Shown here: piece after piece, positions 1 through 8,548 of the stretch
Layout of the letters: each line of letters begins with the position of its first letter
How positions within the stretch are numbered: the first letter of the stretch is position 1
Program-made: the position numbers and the translations under genes
From: Phoronis ovalis
Lineage: Eukaryota > Phoronida > Phoronidae
Assembly: GCA_028565635.1 (NCBI GenBank)
Contig: JAOXYB010025047.1
Location: 1-16,068, forward strand
Length of the DNA stretch: 16,068 nt
Reading direction: 5' to 3'
The notes under the pieces: generated by a model
Told to the model about the DNA's origin: nothing
The model's input: only the letters and a program-made list of their open reading frames with translations
Databases searched by the model: none

Positions 1-98
1 CCAAAAAAATACCGTAAGAAGTATACAATCCAAATCCAAAATTTTCAACTGGGCTGCACACCCCCACCAAAAAATACATTGAGTACCCCCCCCCAGGG
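1..98 (-). repeat. Truncated G-run-TIR repeat, inverted copy of 752-847
   Basis: Its reverse complement matches 752-847 with about four mismatches outside the G-run, which differs in length. It ends in a C-run (GAGTACCCCCCCCCAGGG), the same terminus as the element at 751-1109, and is cut by the window's left edge. Confidence 0.8.
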
Positions 99-540
99 CT
101 AATGTTCTAAGTTGAGTGTGCAACAACCTGGCCATTGCTAGTTCACTATAGTAGCTTTTCTTATAGTCTAGTTTAATTTATTGTGAAGTTTATTTCCACC
201 TTGAGTGCAAAATACATCTCGGCTGCTTGTGTATTGATTTTGTTGAAATTTGTCGGGACTCATTATTACTTTTCTATACATGAAAAAATGGAGATGGATT
301 TACTTTATGAAATTTTAATTAAATACAGTTGCTTTAGTTATTTAACAAGTTATTATGTTTTATCAAAAATTGAACACATTTATTATTAAGTAATTTATTT
401 GTTCTTAGCTTAGAATAATTATCAAAAACAGACCAACTGTTTATTCATAAAATACTGTAAATTTGCGCAAGAATGTATAATACTCATTTTTAATTAGCTT
501 TTTATGCTAATCCCACATATAGTTCATGGTCATTATAGTG
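99..540. other. AT-rich sequence with no recognised feature
   Basis: Contains a 68-codon open frame (183-389) with no family resemblance, no splice context and AT-driven composition. Nothing else is recognised. Confidence 0.5.
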
Positions 541-1858
541 TTATCGTATGTAACACTTATTTTGTCTTGCGATATCGGCTTCAGTATTTATTGATTCGGT
601 ACAGGGTAAATACAGGTCAAAGTACATGTGGGTTATAATTTTGACCCGGCCATGATCACTTACAATACGGCTGACTGGTGGTCATGCTTTTACAAAAGAC
701 AAAGCATTGACTGGACTATTCCAAGATGATTTTATGAAGCCCATAGGTCGCCCGGGGGGGGTGCTCAAGGTATTTTTTGGTGGGGGTGTGCAGCCCAGTT
801 GAAAATTTTGGATTTGGATTGTATACTTGTTACTGTATTTTTTTGGATTGCTACCGTAAAAACATTCAAAAATTTGGATTGCCACCCACTGCTTACAGCA
901 AACAATTTCAGTTTGTATCCATAAAAAGATTTTTGGAATTTGGTTTGCATCAGTCAGTTTGCATAAAAATGGATTGCTACTTAAATATTTTAAACTTTTC
1001 GGATTGCTACCCTTATATTTGGATTGGGTTTACTACCACAAGCTAAAATTTTGGATTGGGTTCCGCGGCTCATCACCATAGTAAAAAAACCATGAGTAAC
1101 CCCCCCGGGATAGGTAGGTAGGTGGGAGGGTGTATTAAGCTAGGCAGGACTTTAGAATGATCTTGAAAAGTGGGTCAAATGCTGATCAGAATCTTAAAAT
1201 GACATTTTTCATTTTGTGTAATATTTATTTGTCTCATAATATTAAACCAATTGTTCAACTGCTTGAATTTGTATCGGATCAGGTTATTATATTTGGTGTA
1301 GCTAGGGTAAATACACTTATACATGTCAAAGTACAAGTAGGTTATAATTTTAACGTAGATTAATTACTTCCAATATGACCAACTGGTGGCCTTAATTGTT
1401 TTCGCGAGATTGGAGTATGCACAATATCATAGTGCCCCACCTTGACTGGACGATTCAAAATTGGATTTACCACGACCATAGGTTGGTTAATTGGTGTATT
1501 AGGTTAGCTGACAATTTAAAATGACCTTGAAAAAAAAATCAAATACCGATCTGAATCTTTGACATTTTTTGTTGTGTAGAACACTTTTAAAATATTTGTC
1601 AGCTTCATATCTGGTGTAGCTAGGGTAAATACAGATCAAGGTACAAGTTGATTATAATTTTGACCTTGATCTCTTTCAAAATGGTTGATTGGTGGCTATA
1701 TATTTGTTCCTGAGAGGGTACATACACACTGTGCCATGTGCCTGAAAAAAAACGAAGCATTAACTGGACTATTCAAAAATGGTTTTATGAAGGCCAAAGT
1801 GGGTGGGTTAGTTTATTAAAGGCTAGGTAGGACTTGAAAATTACATTAAAAAGTGGGT
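541..1858 (+). repeat. Diverged tandem repeat array (monomer about 320-340 bp), interrupted by a transposon
   Basis: At least three diverged monomers. The landmark GGTAAATACA...GGTTATAATTTT recurs at about 606, 1307 and 1625 (318 bp apart for the last two; about 342 for the first pair after removing the 359-bp insertion). Each is followed by a GACTGGTGGC/AACTGGTGGC box, a TTGACTGGAC(T/G)ATTC box and a CCATAGGT...GTGTATTA box. The third monomer is broken at 1858 by another insertion. The same family in opposite orientation fills 6117-7060. Confidence 0.75.
751..1109. mobile_element. MITE-like element with CCCGGGGGGG terminal inverted repeats
   Basis: Starts CCCGGGGGGGGTGCTCAAGG and ends as the inverse of CCCGGGGGGGTTACTCATGG, giving imperfect TIRs of about 30 bp. 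The hexamer ATAGGT flanks both sides (743-748 and 1110-1115), a likely target-site duplication. The interior holds repeated TTGGATTG(CTAC) boxes (about 844, 882, 968, 999, 1019, 1053). There is no transposase frame, so it is non-autonomous. It sits inside a monomer of the tandem array. Confidence 0.75.
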
Positions 1859-2341
1859 CTATAGGGGGGTTTTCGCGAGCAGCGAGCATTGGAGGTCTGT
1901 TAAGTCCGAGCAACGACAATTTTCTTTTGGCGGCCATTTTTAAAAAAAATATATGCTTGTTTTTTAACTTGCTGTGAGGCATTTTCTTTTTTTACTTTTT
2001 TTTTTACATGCAGGTTTGTTTTTTTTATTATTAAGTGCAAGCATTGCTAATTTTTAATATATGTAACACTTAAGAGAACTACTTCAAAAATGAGGGAGTA
2101 GGGGTACCCCCCCCAAGGTACAGTGCTCGCACTTAAAAATTGGCAATGCTCGCTACTCACACTTAATTAACAACCAAAGGGGAAAAAAACGGTTGCCAAA
2201 AAACTGGTCACCAAAAAAAATGACAAGCAAAAAAAAGGTTGACAAAAGAAAATAGTTAAAAAATAGAAAACAAACAAAAAAGTGGTCCCCAAAAGACAAT
2301 GCTCCAAAACAATGCTCGCTGCTCACGAAAAACCCCTATAG
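1859..2341. mobile_element. MITE-like element with 31-bp TIRs (CTATAGGGG...GAGCAGCGAGCATT)
   Basis: The left end (1859-1890) and the reverse complement of the right end (2311-2341) agree almost base for base: CTATAGGGG, a T-rich spacer TTTTCG(C/T)GAG, then CAGCGAGCATT. It is 483 bp long with no coding frame. A second inverted repeat lies inside: TTAAGTGCAAGCATTGCTAA near 2031 pairs with sequence near 2133-2170, so it may be two nested elements. A/T runs dominate the right half (2180-2280). Confidence 0.72.
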
Positions 2342-2478
2342 CCCTCAAAAATTGGACTGCCCAGCTACCAATCAAGCTGAAATATAATGTAATCCTAGGG
2401 AGGGATGTGATGGGCATCTGACAGTATCCAGTGTTTTGGGATTTTATCAACTGAAGGATATTTACCATTTTTCTATAG
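2342..2478. other. End of the intron before the TM exon
   Basis: Non-repetitive sequence leading to the ttctatag acceptor at 2471-2478. No upstream receptor exon was found anywhere in 1-2478, so the rest of the ectodomain lies outside the window. Confidence 0.5.
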
Positions 2479-2730
2479 GCCTTTGCAAGGTGTACAGAAG
2501 ATGAAGGCTGTAACAACACTGTTTGCTCTGTAGCATTCTACAAAAATGCCACTTCCTGCTTACCATGCCATGCGAATTGTACTAGTAATGGATGTAATGG
2601 TCCTGCATCTCACGATTGTAAACATGATGATAGCACGACTAATATTAACGTAATCCTGGGTATAACTGCTGCTGTGGTAGTGATTTTGGGCTTTGTTGCT
2701 GTCATCAGCTATTGTGTTTATAGGAAAAGG
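2479..2730 (+). CDS. Exon: membrane-proximal cysteine-rich repeat plus transmembrane helix
   Basis: 84 codons between a ttctatag acceptor and a gtaaga donor. An in-frame TAG lies just before residue 1, so the exon must be entered by splicing. Residues 5-47 hold eight cysteines (5, 11, 16, 27, 30, 34, 39, 47) with the core SCLPCHANCTSNGCNGP, a furin-like repeat (C-x2-C-H-x-N-C...G-C-x-G-P...C) as found next to the membrane in EGF receptors. Three N-glycosylation sequons (N12-N-T, N23-A-T, N33-C-T) support an extracellular location. Residues 58-80 (NVILGITAAVVVILGF and on) are hydrophobic and followed by YRKR, so type I topology is inferred. A second AG at 2488-2489 is an alternative acceptor, so the exact 5' edge is less sure than the 3' edge. 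Confidence 0.85.
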
Positions 2731-5700
2731 GTAAGAATTGTCAAATGCCTCGTATAGGTAGTTGGTAATTAAGATAATGTGAAAGAAATACATGTATTAA
2801 TTGGTCTATAAGCTTTCATTAAAATCAAAGGGGGCCAACTTGATAAGTTTTTGGACATTGCATGGTGGTGTTTCTGAGATATTTGATCAAGTGGAGCTGC
2901 AGCACACTGAAGGTCAGAGCCTATAGTCATAATTGCTATAATTCCATTTAATAATTCATATTTTATGATTTCAAACTTCTCAAATTTTATATCTTATGGT
3001 AGCTCCATTTATAGACTGACGACACAAATGGACCTTTTCCCTTGCCTGTAAATCAATTTGAAAATACCATCTAAAATAGTCAATTACAACGCACGGCTTA
3101 AATTCCATCTACCAATTAAATAACTGACTTCTAAAATGGACTCGTTTGCCATGTGTCTTTTCTCGTGCACTGCTTCTGCCATCATCGTCAGCTGTGCCCT
3201 CCACTGAAAATTTAGTTCTCACGAGTTCCCATTGGCTGTCACTTGCTTTGAGTTCTGTACATGTATCCAGGTGGACGATCATGGTCTGGAACAGTTGTGT
3301 CAGAGTCTATAAACGGAGTTATATGATAATTAAGGTATAAAATTTGAATTGATGTGCATGAAACTATAGAATAGAAAGTTTTAAATGAGATAAGCGAAGA
3401 ATTATAGGCTCTGATACTCAGAGCGAGCTGAAGGGATTCTTCTATTACATGTGTATAAAGTGATTGATAAAAGTGGGGGCCTTGGTTAGAAATTGCAAAT
3501 TGCTTATTTTCAAGTGTTCTTTATTCATTTTGTCATTTTAACAAAATTAAAATCTCTCGACTGACTTAGATCACTAACTTCATCTTACATTTTTAATTTA
3601 CAGAAAGTTACAGTTAAACAACAATCGACATCACAGATCTCAACTTTAAGTAATTATCAGAGAATGTCTGAAAGTAATCAAGGCTCACTGCCGCAATCAC
3701 CAGTTCCTAGCAAAGTGTCCCATGAAGATGTTGCTATTCAAGTTGACTCTGACCACACTCCAGATCTTAATTCTGAACACCCAAAGGCTAATTTTGAGAA
3801 CTATGAATCTCAGTCTATAGATAATCTAAGAAACGCTTCAGAAGACATTGCTACTATTGATGAAAGCATAACAGCAACCTCCTCCGGTAGTATTGACTAC
3901 CATGATACTTTAGATGAAGACCAATATGAACCAAACTGTCACAACCTTGAACAGTTTCTATCTTATCAATCTGGTGTAACAACTCCTTGTTCAACTATTG
4001 ACAAATATAGCACTATGAAGACTGATACAGACAGTGGTTTTTCAAGCATCCGAACATGTTCCTCTGTAGCAAACAGCCAAACGCTAAAACGTCAGATAAA
4101 ACAACTTAAACATCAATCAATTTTGTCTACTTTCCCTGATAATAATATTTGTGATATTGCAAATCTACAAAAAGTGCCACCTTTAAACAAAATGAATATT
4201 TTATTTGAAAGAAAAGCTTATGGCTTATTTGATCATAATGGAGGATTTCTAGAATTATGCAAGTTTGATATAGTTCTTTATGTGCCACCAAATGCTTTAT
4301 CCAAACCAGTTATGTTATCAATGTCCGTTGATGAAGAAACAGGTTTTTCTGAAAAATCCAAATTTATGCCTCTTATTGAACTTGGACCAGAAGGCACTAC
4401 ATTCAACTCACCGGTTATTCTGTCCATTAAACATGACGCTCCAAAAAATGCAAAAATAGCAGCAGAAATTCAACAGACTAACACACCATGGGTACAGAAT
4501 GACAGTTTTACTGATAAAAACTATGTGGTACTATTTTTAAATCATTTTACGAGAGTGAGAGGAGTTGACGGTCATACAGATACAGAACAAGATATTCCCA
4601 GCTGCTCAGACAACTTTGACTGCGAAGGTGCAGTGGGAGGACTCACTATTGAAGACATCAATAGTAATTGTCAAAAAGTAGTTAATAATGAACAAAATGG
4701 AACAGAGCTCACTAACAGCATTGATAGCACAGCCAAAACAACACAGGCTAACCACCAACTTGATGATGTTCCTGAAATGACCTCGGAACTAAGCTCTATG
4801 CATTTTCCCAGCGATAATCAACAAGACCTGGAATATGTGCCATATGTATCAGCAGCACAAGACTTGCCAAAAGTGCCTGTCCAATCTCTAGCAGATGTTG
4901 ATGGTATATTGTGCGTTCCAGTAACAGTAACTATGAACCCACTAAATCAAGAAAACGAAACCAAAAATGAAGAGTTAATCAATCAGAAAGTTATAATTAC
5001 TGACATCTTTTGTTTTGAACGTGAATTAGCAGACAACAATCATGAGTTGTTGTTGTACATTGCTAAACCTGACATCGTTAAAGTAAGTCACATTTTTAGT
5101 ATAGTATCATGAAACTCATTGAAAGCACAGTATTCCTAAGCAATATTATAAAAGGTGATCAATATACACCAAGACAGTTACATATCCTTCTTGTTCGGAT
5201 AAATTAGTGAAATGGTAATTTTATTAAAATATAATTTACTTAAGATGGCAAATATTATTTGGCACAACTTAATTAAGTGAAATTTTAGTTATAAGAAAGT
5301 GAAATTTTAGCTAATTAAGTGAAAAGATAAACAAAATATATATGGTTTTGAAAATATACTCTGACAACCTTTCTAAATCTGTAACACATTTTCTCTGAAT
5401 GGGTCAGTCATGTGACCTGTACAGTTACTATTTTGAGCTAAAATGTTGATTTTTTAAAACATAAAATTGAAAAGAATATAAATCAGAAAACCCTCATGTT
5501 ACATACATGTATAGTTGAAACTTTGCACAGATAAGCTTTACACAATCATGTATATATTTTAACAAAAAAGTGCCTCAGCAAAACAGTAGGGTTGACAGTT
5601 TTTGTGCAGTTACAGTATGAGTTACAGCGCATGTTAACACTGTGTTTTCAATTTTTCTTATTCAAGACAAAGAGTTAACAACCTGGTAAAATTTACATAC

Positions 5701-8548
5701 TGTATTTTGCTATTTTAACAAATTACAATTAACATACAATAAATACCAATAGCCAGGTAGTACAAGTACGACTTACTTTCACTGTTTTTGTTTTGGTCTG
5801 GTGAAAAAATTGCAATTAATATTTAGTGACAAATGCAAAATTATTAAATTAATATTTTACTATATTGTCCTAACAGGATTCAGATCACAAGAAATATACA
5901 TACGCTATGTGCAAGCATCCACTGAATTTAAACCGTGCATCTGGAGATATACAAGTTACAATGACTGATAATTTGACTAATAAGGTAATGTAACAAGACA
6001 TTTGCAATGTCCAATGCCTATTTCATCACTAGAATCAGTTCATGTTCTAGGTTGTATGTGATTTGCAGCACCCTAGTGGGTAGTCATATTTTGAAGTCTT
6101 GCATATGTGAATTGAGATACCGTATAACAAATGTTGAAGATTTGGATCATCATTTGACACTTTTCAATGGTATTCTAAAATGCTACCTAGCCCAATACAC
6201 CCAACCACCTTTTGTTCTTCATGAATTGACCTTTGAATAGTCTAGTCAGCGCTGCGTCTTTCTGGTAAGCGGCACATCTAGGCAACACTTCCGTCTTTCA
6301 GGTATGCAATGCAAAGTGATGTGCCCACCAGTCGGCCATATAGGAAGTAATCTGACCTATACTTATGTACCTTGTATCATATATGAAGTCGATATATGAA
6401 GTTGTTATTGTGACATACAATTTTGAGAACAAACATGGTCGTCAGTCGGCCATATTGGAAGTAATCTGGATCAAAATTATATCTGACCTGTTCGTACCTG
6501 TATCGAATATAAATGGCTGATCGGATAAAAAATGAAGGTGTTGTTGTGAGACAAAGAAAGTGTTACATACGATATCAAAGATTCGGATTGGCATTTGACC
6601 CACTTTTCAACATCATTCTAAAACTTTCTCTAGCCTATTACACCAACTAGCCTATGGTCTTTGTGAATCCACCTTTCAATTGTCCATTGAATGTTTTGTC
6701 TTTCCTGCAACTGATGTAAGGTGACGTGCCCTCTTGGGAACAAACATAGCCACCAATTGGCCATATTGGAAGTAATCAAGGTCAAATTATAAACAACCTG
6801 CACCTTTGGCCTGTATATATCCTGCACTGAATATGAAGCGATCATGCAAAACAGAAGCTGTTATTGCAAGACTGAGAAAGTTTTACTTACAAAAAATGTT
6901 GGGAACACACATGGCCGCCAGTCAGCCATACTGAAAGTAATCAAGGTCAAAATTATGACCGACCTGCAATTCAGTATTTATCCTGTATCGAATATGAAGC
7001 TGATGGATTAAAAACTGAAGTTGTTATCGCTGGAAGAAGCAAGTGTTATGGACGATGCTGATAACAACAACGCATAGCCTACGACTATATGCCCATGCAC
7101 CATGTGTGATGGGCATAATAATTCTAATGTACAATAATTCTGTTTAAGATCTGAAGAAAAATAGCCCACTTCTTTATATATGTAATTATAAAATATTAAT
7201 TAACTGATTTGTGAATTGCAGGTAGAGAGAACCGTTCCTTTGGAGCACATTGAACTAAATGGTTATGATTGTGTGGAATTTTCCTATAAAACTGAAGAAA
7301 CAGAATCCACATGCACTTTTGACATCAAGCAAGTCCATGGAGCTGCACCCAGACAATTTAAAGACATTGTGATTCAAAAGTCACGACCAAACTGTTTTCC
7401 TGTAAGTCCTAATTGATACTTTAGATTGCCATCATTTTAGAGATAAATTCTAATCAATATAGATTAACAGAATGACTTGTTTTAATACTCATATCAATAT
7501 GAATGATCAGAATAAATGAAACAAGTTATTTAAAATGCCTCCTCAAGGATTTACAGTTTCTTTTGTACTCTTTTACAATAATTTTTTTGCTCACCTAATT
7601 GTATGTCAATTTTAGTTATTAGAGAAAACTTACATCAATAGTGCAGAAAAGAAAAATTCTTTATCCCAAAATCCTGTTTAAAAAGTTAAATTATTCAAAT
7701 ATCCTTCATGCTTGTTTTCACTTTTTACATGTATGTACATTTTGTCAAACAAAATTTTAAATGGATTAAAAAAATACGATATCTCTTTTTTTCAAGAAGC
7801 TTGTTTCTTATAAAATATTATAACATAATTTTGCTCAGTCAAGCCTGATCATTTAGTGAATTATGAATAGGATACGATTTAAGTTTTGATTTGTCTCTTC
7901 CAGGATGAGAATTTTCTCAGATATCTGCTTGGGGGATCAGTTGTGCCCCAACAGAGACCGTATCTTGATCAAAAACTTTGTTACGACATCTACCTGGAAC
8001 TTGAACCAGAAAATTATGGTCGCGACTACAAAGCATTTGCAGAAGCAATTGGAGTTCCCCAAGAGTACATACACAACCACCTGGCCACTTTCCAAAGTCC
8101 CCATCCTGTTTTCGAAAGTAGCAAAACTAAAATTGTCTTACATTGTTTCGAAATAAAAATGAGAAGAGAGCATAGAACAAAGGAAACTGCATTACATTAT
8201 CTAATAGAAATCTTAAAAAGACTCCGCCAAGAAACTTTAAGCAAGGTTGTAGAGGGACATTTCGAACACATCCCAGTAAGGCCAATGTTTCCAGAAAGTG
8301 TGTCAGAGAAGCAGCAGGAAAGCCAAAATAATTTGGCAGAAGATTATGAGAGTCAATTATCAGATAGGAGAAAGGGTGATGACAAGATGTACTTTGATAA
8401 CTTCACACAAAGACCATCAAGAAATGTTAGTAATGCAAGTGATTTTAGCAGAGCGTCAAAATCTTCTGGGTTTCAAAGTATATCAGACTGTCTGGACAGT
8501 TCCTTTAACTGTAATGATGAAACCAATAGGCATCCAGACGCGACATAA
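2479..8548 (+). CDS. Receptor with EGFR/furin-type cysteine-rich ectodomain, one TM helix and ZU5-UPA-death-domain tail (3' part of gene, 5 exons)
   Basis: Five exons (2479-2730, 3604-5082, 5877-5984, 7222-7401, 7904-8548) join in one frame to give 887 residues and a stop. All visible junctions are phase 0 with GT...AG ends. Domains seen: cysteine-rich furin-like segment with 8 Cys (residues 5-47), TM helix (about 58-80) with a YRKR stop-transfer, Ser/Thr/acid-rich linker (about 85-280), ZU5 (about 281-405), second linker, UPA-like region (about 520-673), death domain (about 689-783) and a polar C-terminal tail. In known families ZU5-UPA-death domain is the UNC5/PIDD/ankyrin module; in UNC5 it acts in the cytoplasm in guidance and apoptosis signalling. 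UNC5 ectodomains, however, are Ig plus TSP1, and the Cys pattern here resembles the membrane-proximal end of EGF-receptor domain IV. Start and signal peptide lie outside the window. The join of TM exon to ZU5 exon is inferred from frame and phase, not from a transcript. Confidence 0.85.
2731..3603 (+). other. Intron of the receptor gene
   Basis: GTAAGA donor and TTTACAG acceptor. A 7-bp-stem hairpin (GCTCTGA-tac-TCAGAGC, 3408-3424) and a 12-bp inverse partner near 2914-2926 are the only structure seen. The open frame at 3146-3340 shows no family resemblance and does not join the flanking exons. Confidence 0.6.
3604..5082 (+). CDS. Exon: juxtamembrane linker, ZU5 domain and start of UPA-like region
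   Basis: 493 codons, opened by a tttacag acceptor and closed by AAA|gtaagt. The open frame runs on 10 codons past the donor into the intron, which is read-through and not the true end. The 20 codons before the first Met (3664) are open and continue the TM exon in phase, so the Met at 3664 is not the start of the full receptor. Residues 85-280 are polar and Ser/Thr/Asp/Glu-rich. The ZU5 domain lies at about 4210-4563: it has the AYGLFDHNGGFLEL opening, the VPPNAL turn, the PLIELGPEGTTFNSPV core and an NHFTRV end, all characteristic of the fold. About 115 residues of acidic linker separate ZU5 from the next conserved block (from about 4900, ILCVPVTVTMN). A DSGFSS motif sits at 4030-4047. Confidence 0.88.
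5083..5876 (+). other. Intron of the receptor gene, AT-rich
   Basis: GTAAGT donor and CCTAACAG acceptor. Contains a short imperfect tandem duplication (5271-5325) and otherwise nothing recognised. Confidence 0.6.
5271..5325 (+). repeat. Short tandem duplication AAGTGAAATTTTAG
   Basis: AATTAAGTGAAATTTTAG and AGAAAGTGAAATTTTAG lie in tandem, followed by a third partial AATTAAGTGAAAAG. Probably replication slippage. Confidence 0.6.
5877..5984 (+). CDS. Exon: UPA-like region, middle part
   Basis: 36 codons between a cctaacag acceptor and a gtaatg donor, phase 0 at both ends. It reads DSDHKKYTYAMCKHPL and on to MTDNLTNK. With the end of the preceding exon (LLLYIAKPDIVK) it forms the beta-strand-like pattern of the UPA domain that follows ZU5 in UNC5 and PIDD. 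Identification rests on position between ZU5 and the death domain plus the hydrophobic strand pattern; sequence similarity is weak. Confidence 0.82.
6117..7060 (-). repeat. Second array of the about 330-bp tandem repeat family, in an intron and inverted relative to 541-1858
   Basis: GGCCATATTGGAAGTAATC-like boxes recur at about 6333, 6448, 6758 and 6923, and TTTGACnCACTTTTCAA boxes near 6155 and 6595. Read on the - strand these match the GGTTATAATTTTGAC / ACTGGTGGC / GGTGTATTAGGCTAGG boxes of the first array. Boxes are unevenly spaced (115, 310, 165 bp), so monomers are rearranged. It lies wholly within the receptor intron 5985-7221. No coding frame is credible. Confidence 0.72.
7222..7401 (+). 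CDS. Exon: UPA-like region, C-terminal part
   Basis: 60 codons (VERTVPLEHIELNGYDCVEF to KSRPNCFP) between a gaattgcag acceptor and a gtaagt donor, phase 0 at both ends. The alternation LEHIEL/CVEFSY/STCTFDIKQV matches the last strands of UPA in UNC5-type proteins, where a final C-T-F strand leads into the death-domain linker. Its upstream intron (1.2 kb) is filled by the tandem repeat family described separately. Confidence 0.85.
7402..7903 (+). other. Intron of the receptor gene
   Basis: GTAAGT donor and CTCTTCCAG acceptor. AT-rich, with nothing recognised inside. Confidence 0.6.
7904..8548 (+). CDS. Last exon: death domain and C-terminal tail
   Basis: 214 codons plus TAA after a ctcttccag acceptor. 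Residues about 16-110 of the exon (from VVPQQRPYLDQKLCYDIYLE to the IEILKRLRQE helix) fit a death domain of the UNC5 type: an L-x3-L-C-x2-I first helix, an acidic turn, D-x3-F-A-x2-IG in helix 2-3, the AT-x-QSPHPVF segment equivalent to the AT-x-SPT turn of UNC5, and a final amphipathic helix. In UNC5 the death domain ends the protein. Here about 100 further polar residues follow, with a SSGFQS motif (8462-8479) echoing the DSGFSS of the juxtamembrane linker. Overlapping open frames at 7905-8156 and 8298-8609 are shadows. Confidence 0.9.
   Translation, partial: DENFLRYLLGGSVVPQQRPYLDQKLCYDIYLELEPENYGRDYKAFAEAIGVPQEYIHNHLATFQSPHPVFESSKTKIVLHCFEIKMRREHRTKETALHYLIEILKRLRQETLSKVVEGHFEHIPVRPMFPESVSEKQQESQNNLAEDYESQLSDRRKGDDKMYFDNFTQRPSRNVSNASDFSRASKSSGFQSISDCLDSSFNCNDETNRHPDAT

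Noticed and set aside
183-389. 68-codon open frame on +
   Set aside because: AT-driven composition, no recognisable domain, no splice or poly(A) context; expected by chance in AT-rich DNA.
777-1046. 89-codon open frame on + and overlapping - strand frames (682-950)
   Set aside because: Lie within or across the end of the G-run-TIR element; the translation follows its TTGGATTG subrepeats.
1157-1363. 68-codon open frame on +
   Set aside because: Inside the tandem repeat array and not kept open in the sister monomers.
2256-2793. - strand open frames of 87 and 77 codons
   Set aside because: The first overlaps a MITE end and the receptor exon start; the second is antisense to the TM exon, whose + strand reading has clear Cys and TM patterns.
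3146-3340. 64-codon open frame on + in a receptor intron
   Set aside because: No domain, and it does not continue either neighbouring exon in phase.
6007-6845. Open frames of 77 (+) and 71 (-) codons
   Set aside because: Fall in the second tandem repeat array; non-coding repeat sequence.
5984-7222. Possible retrotransposon coding remnants in the receptor intron
   Set aside because: No reverse transcriptase, integrase or transposase motif in any frame; only repeat monomers.
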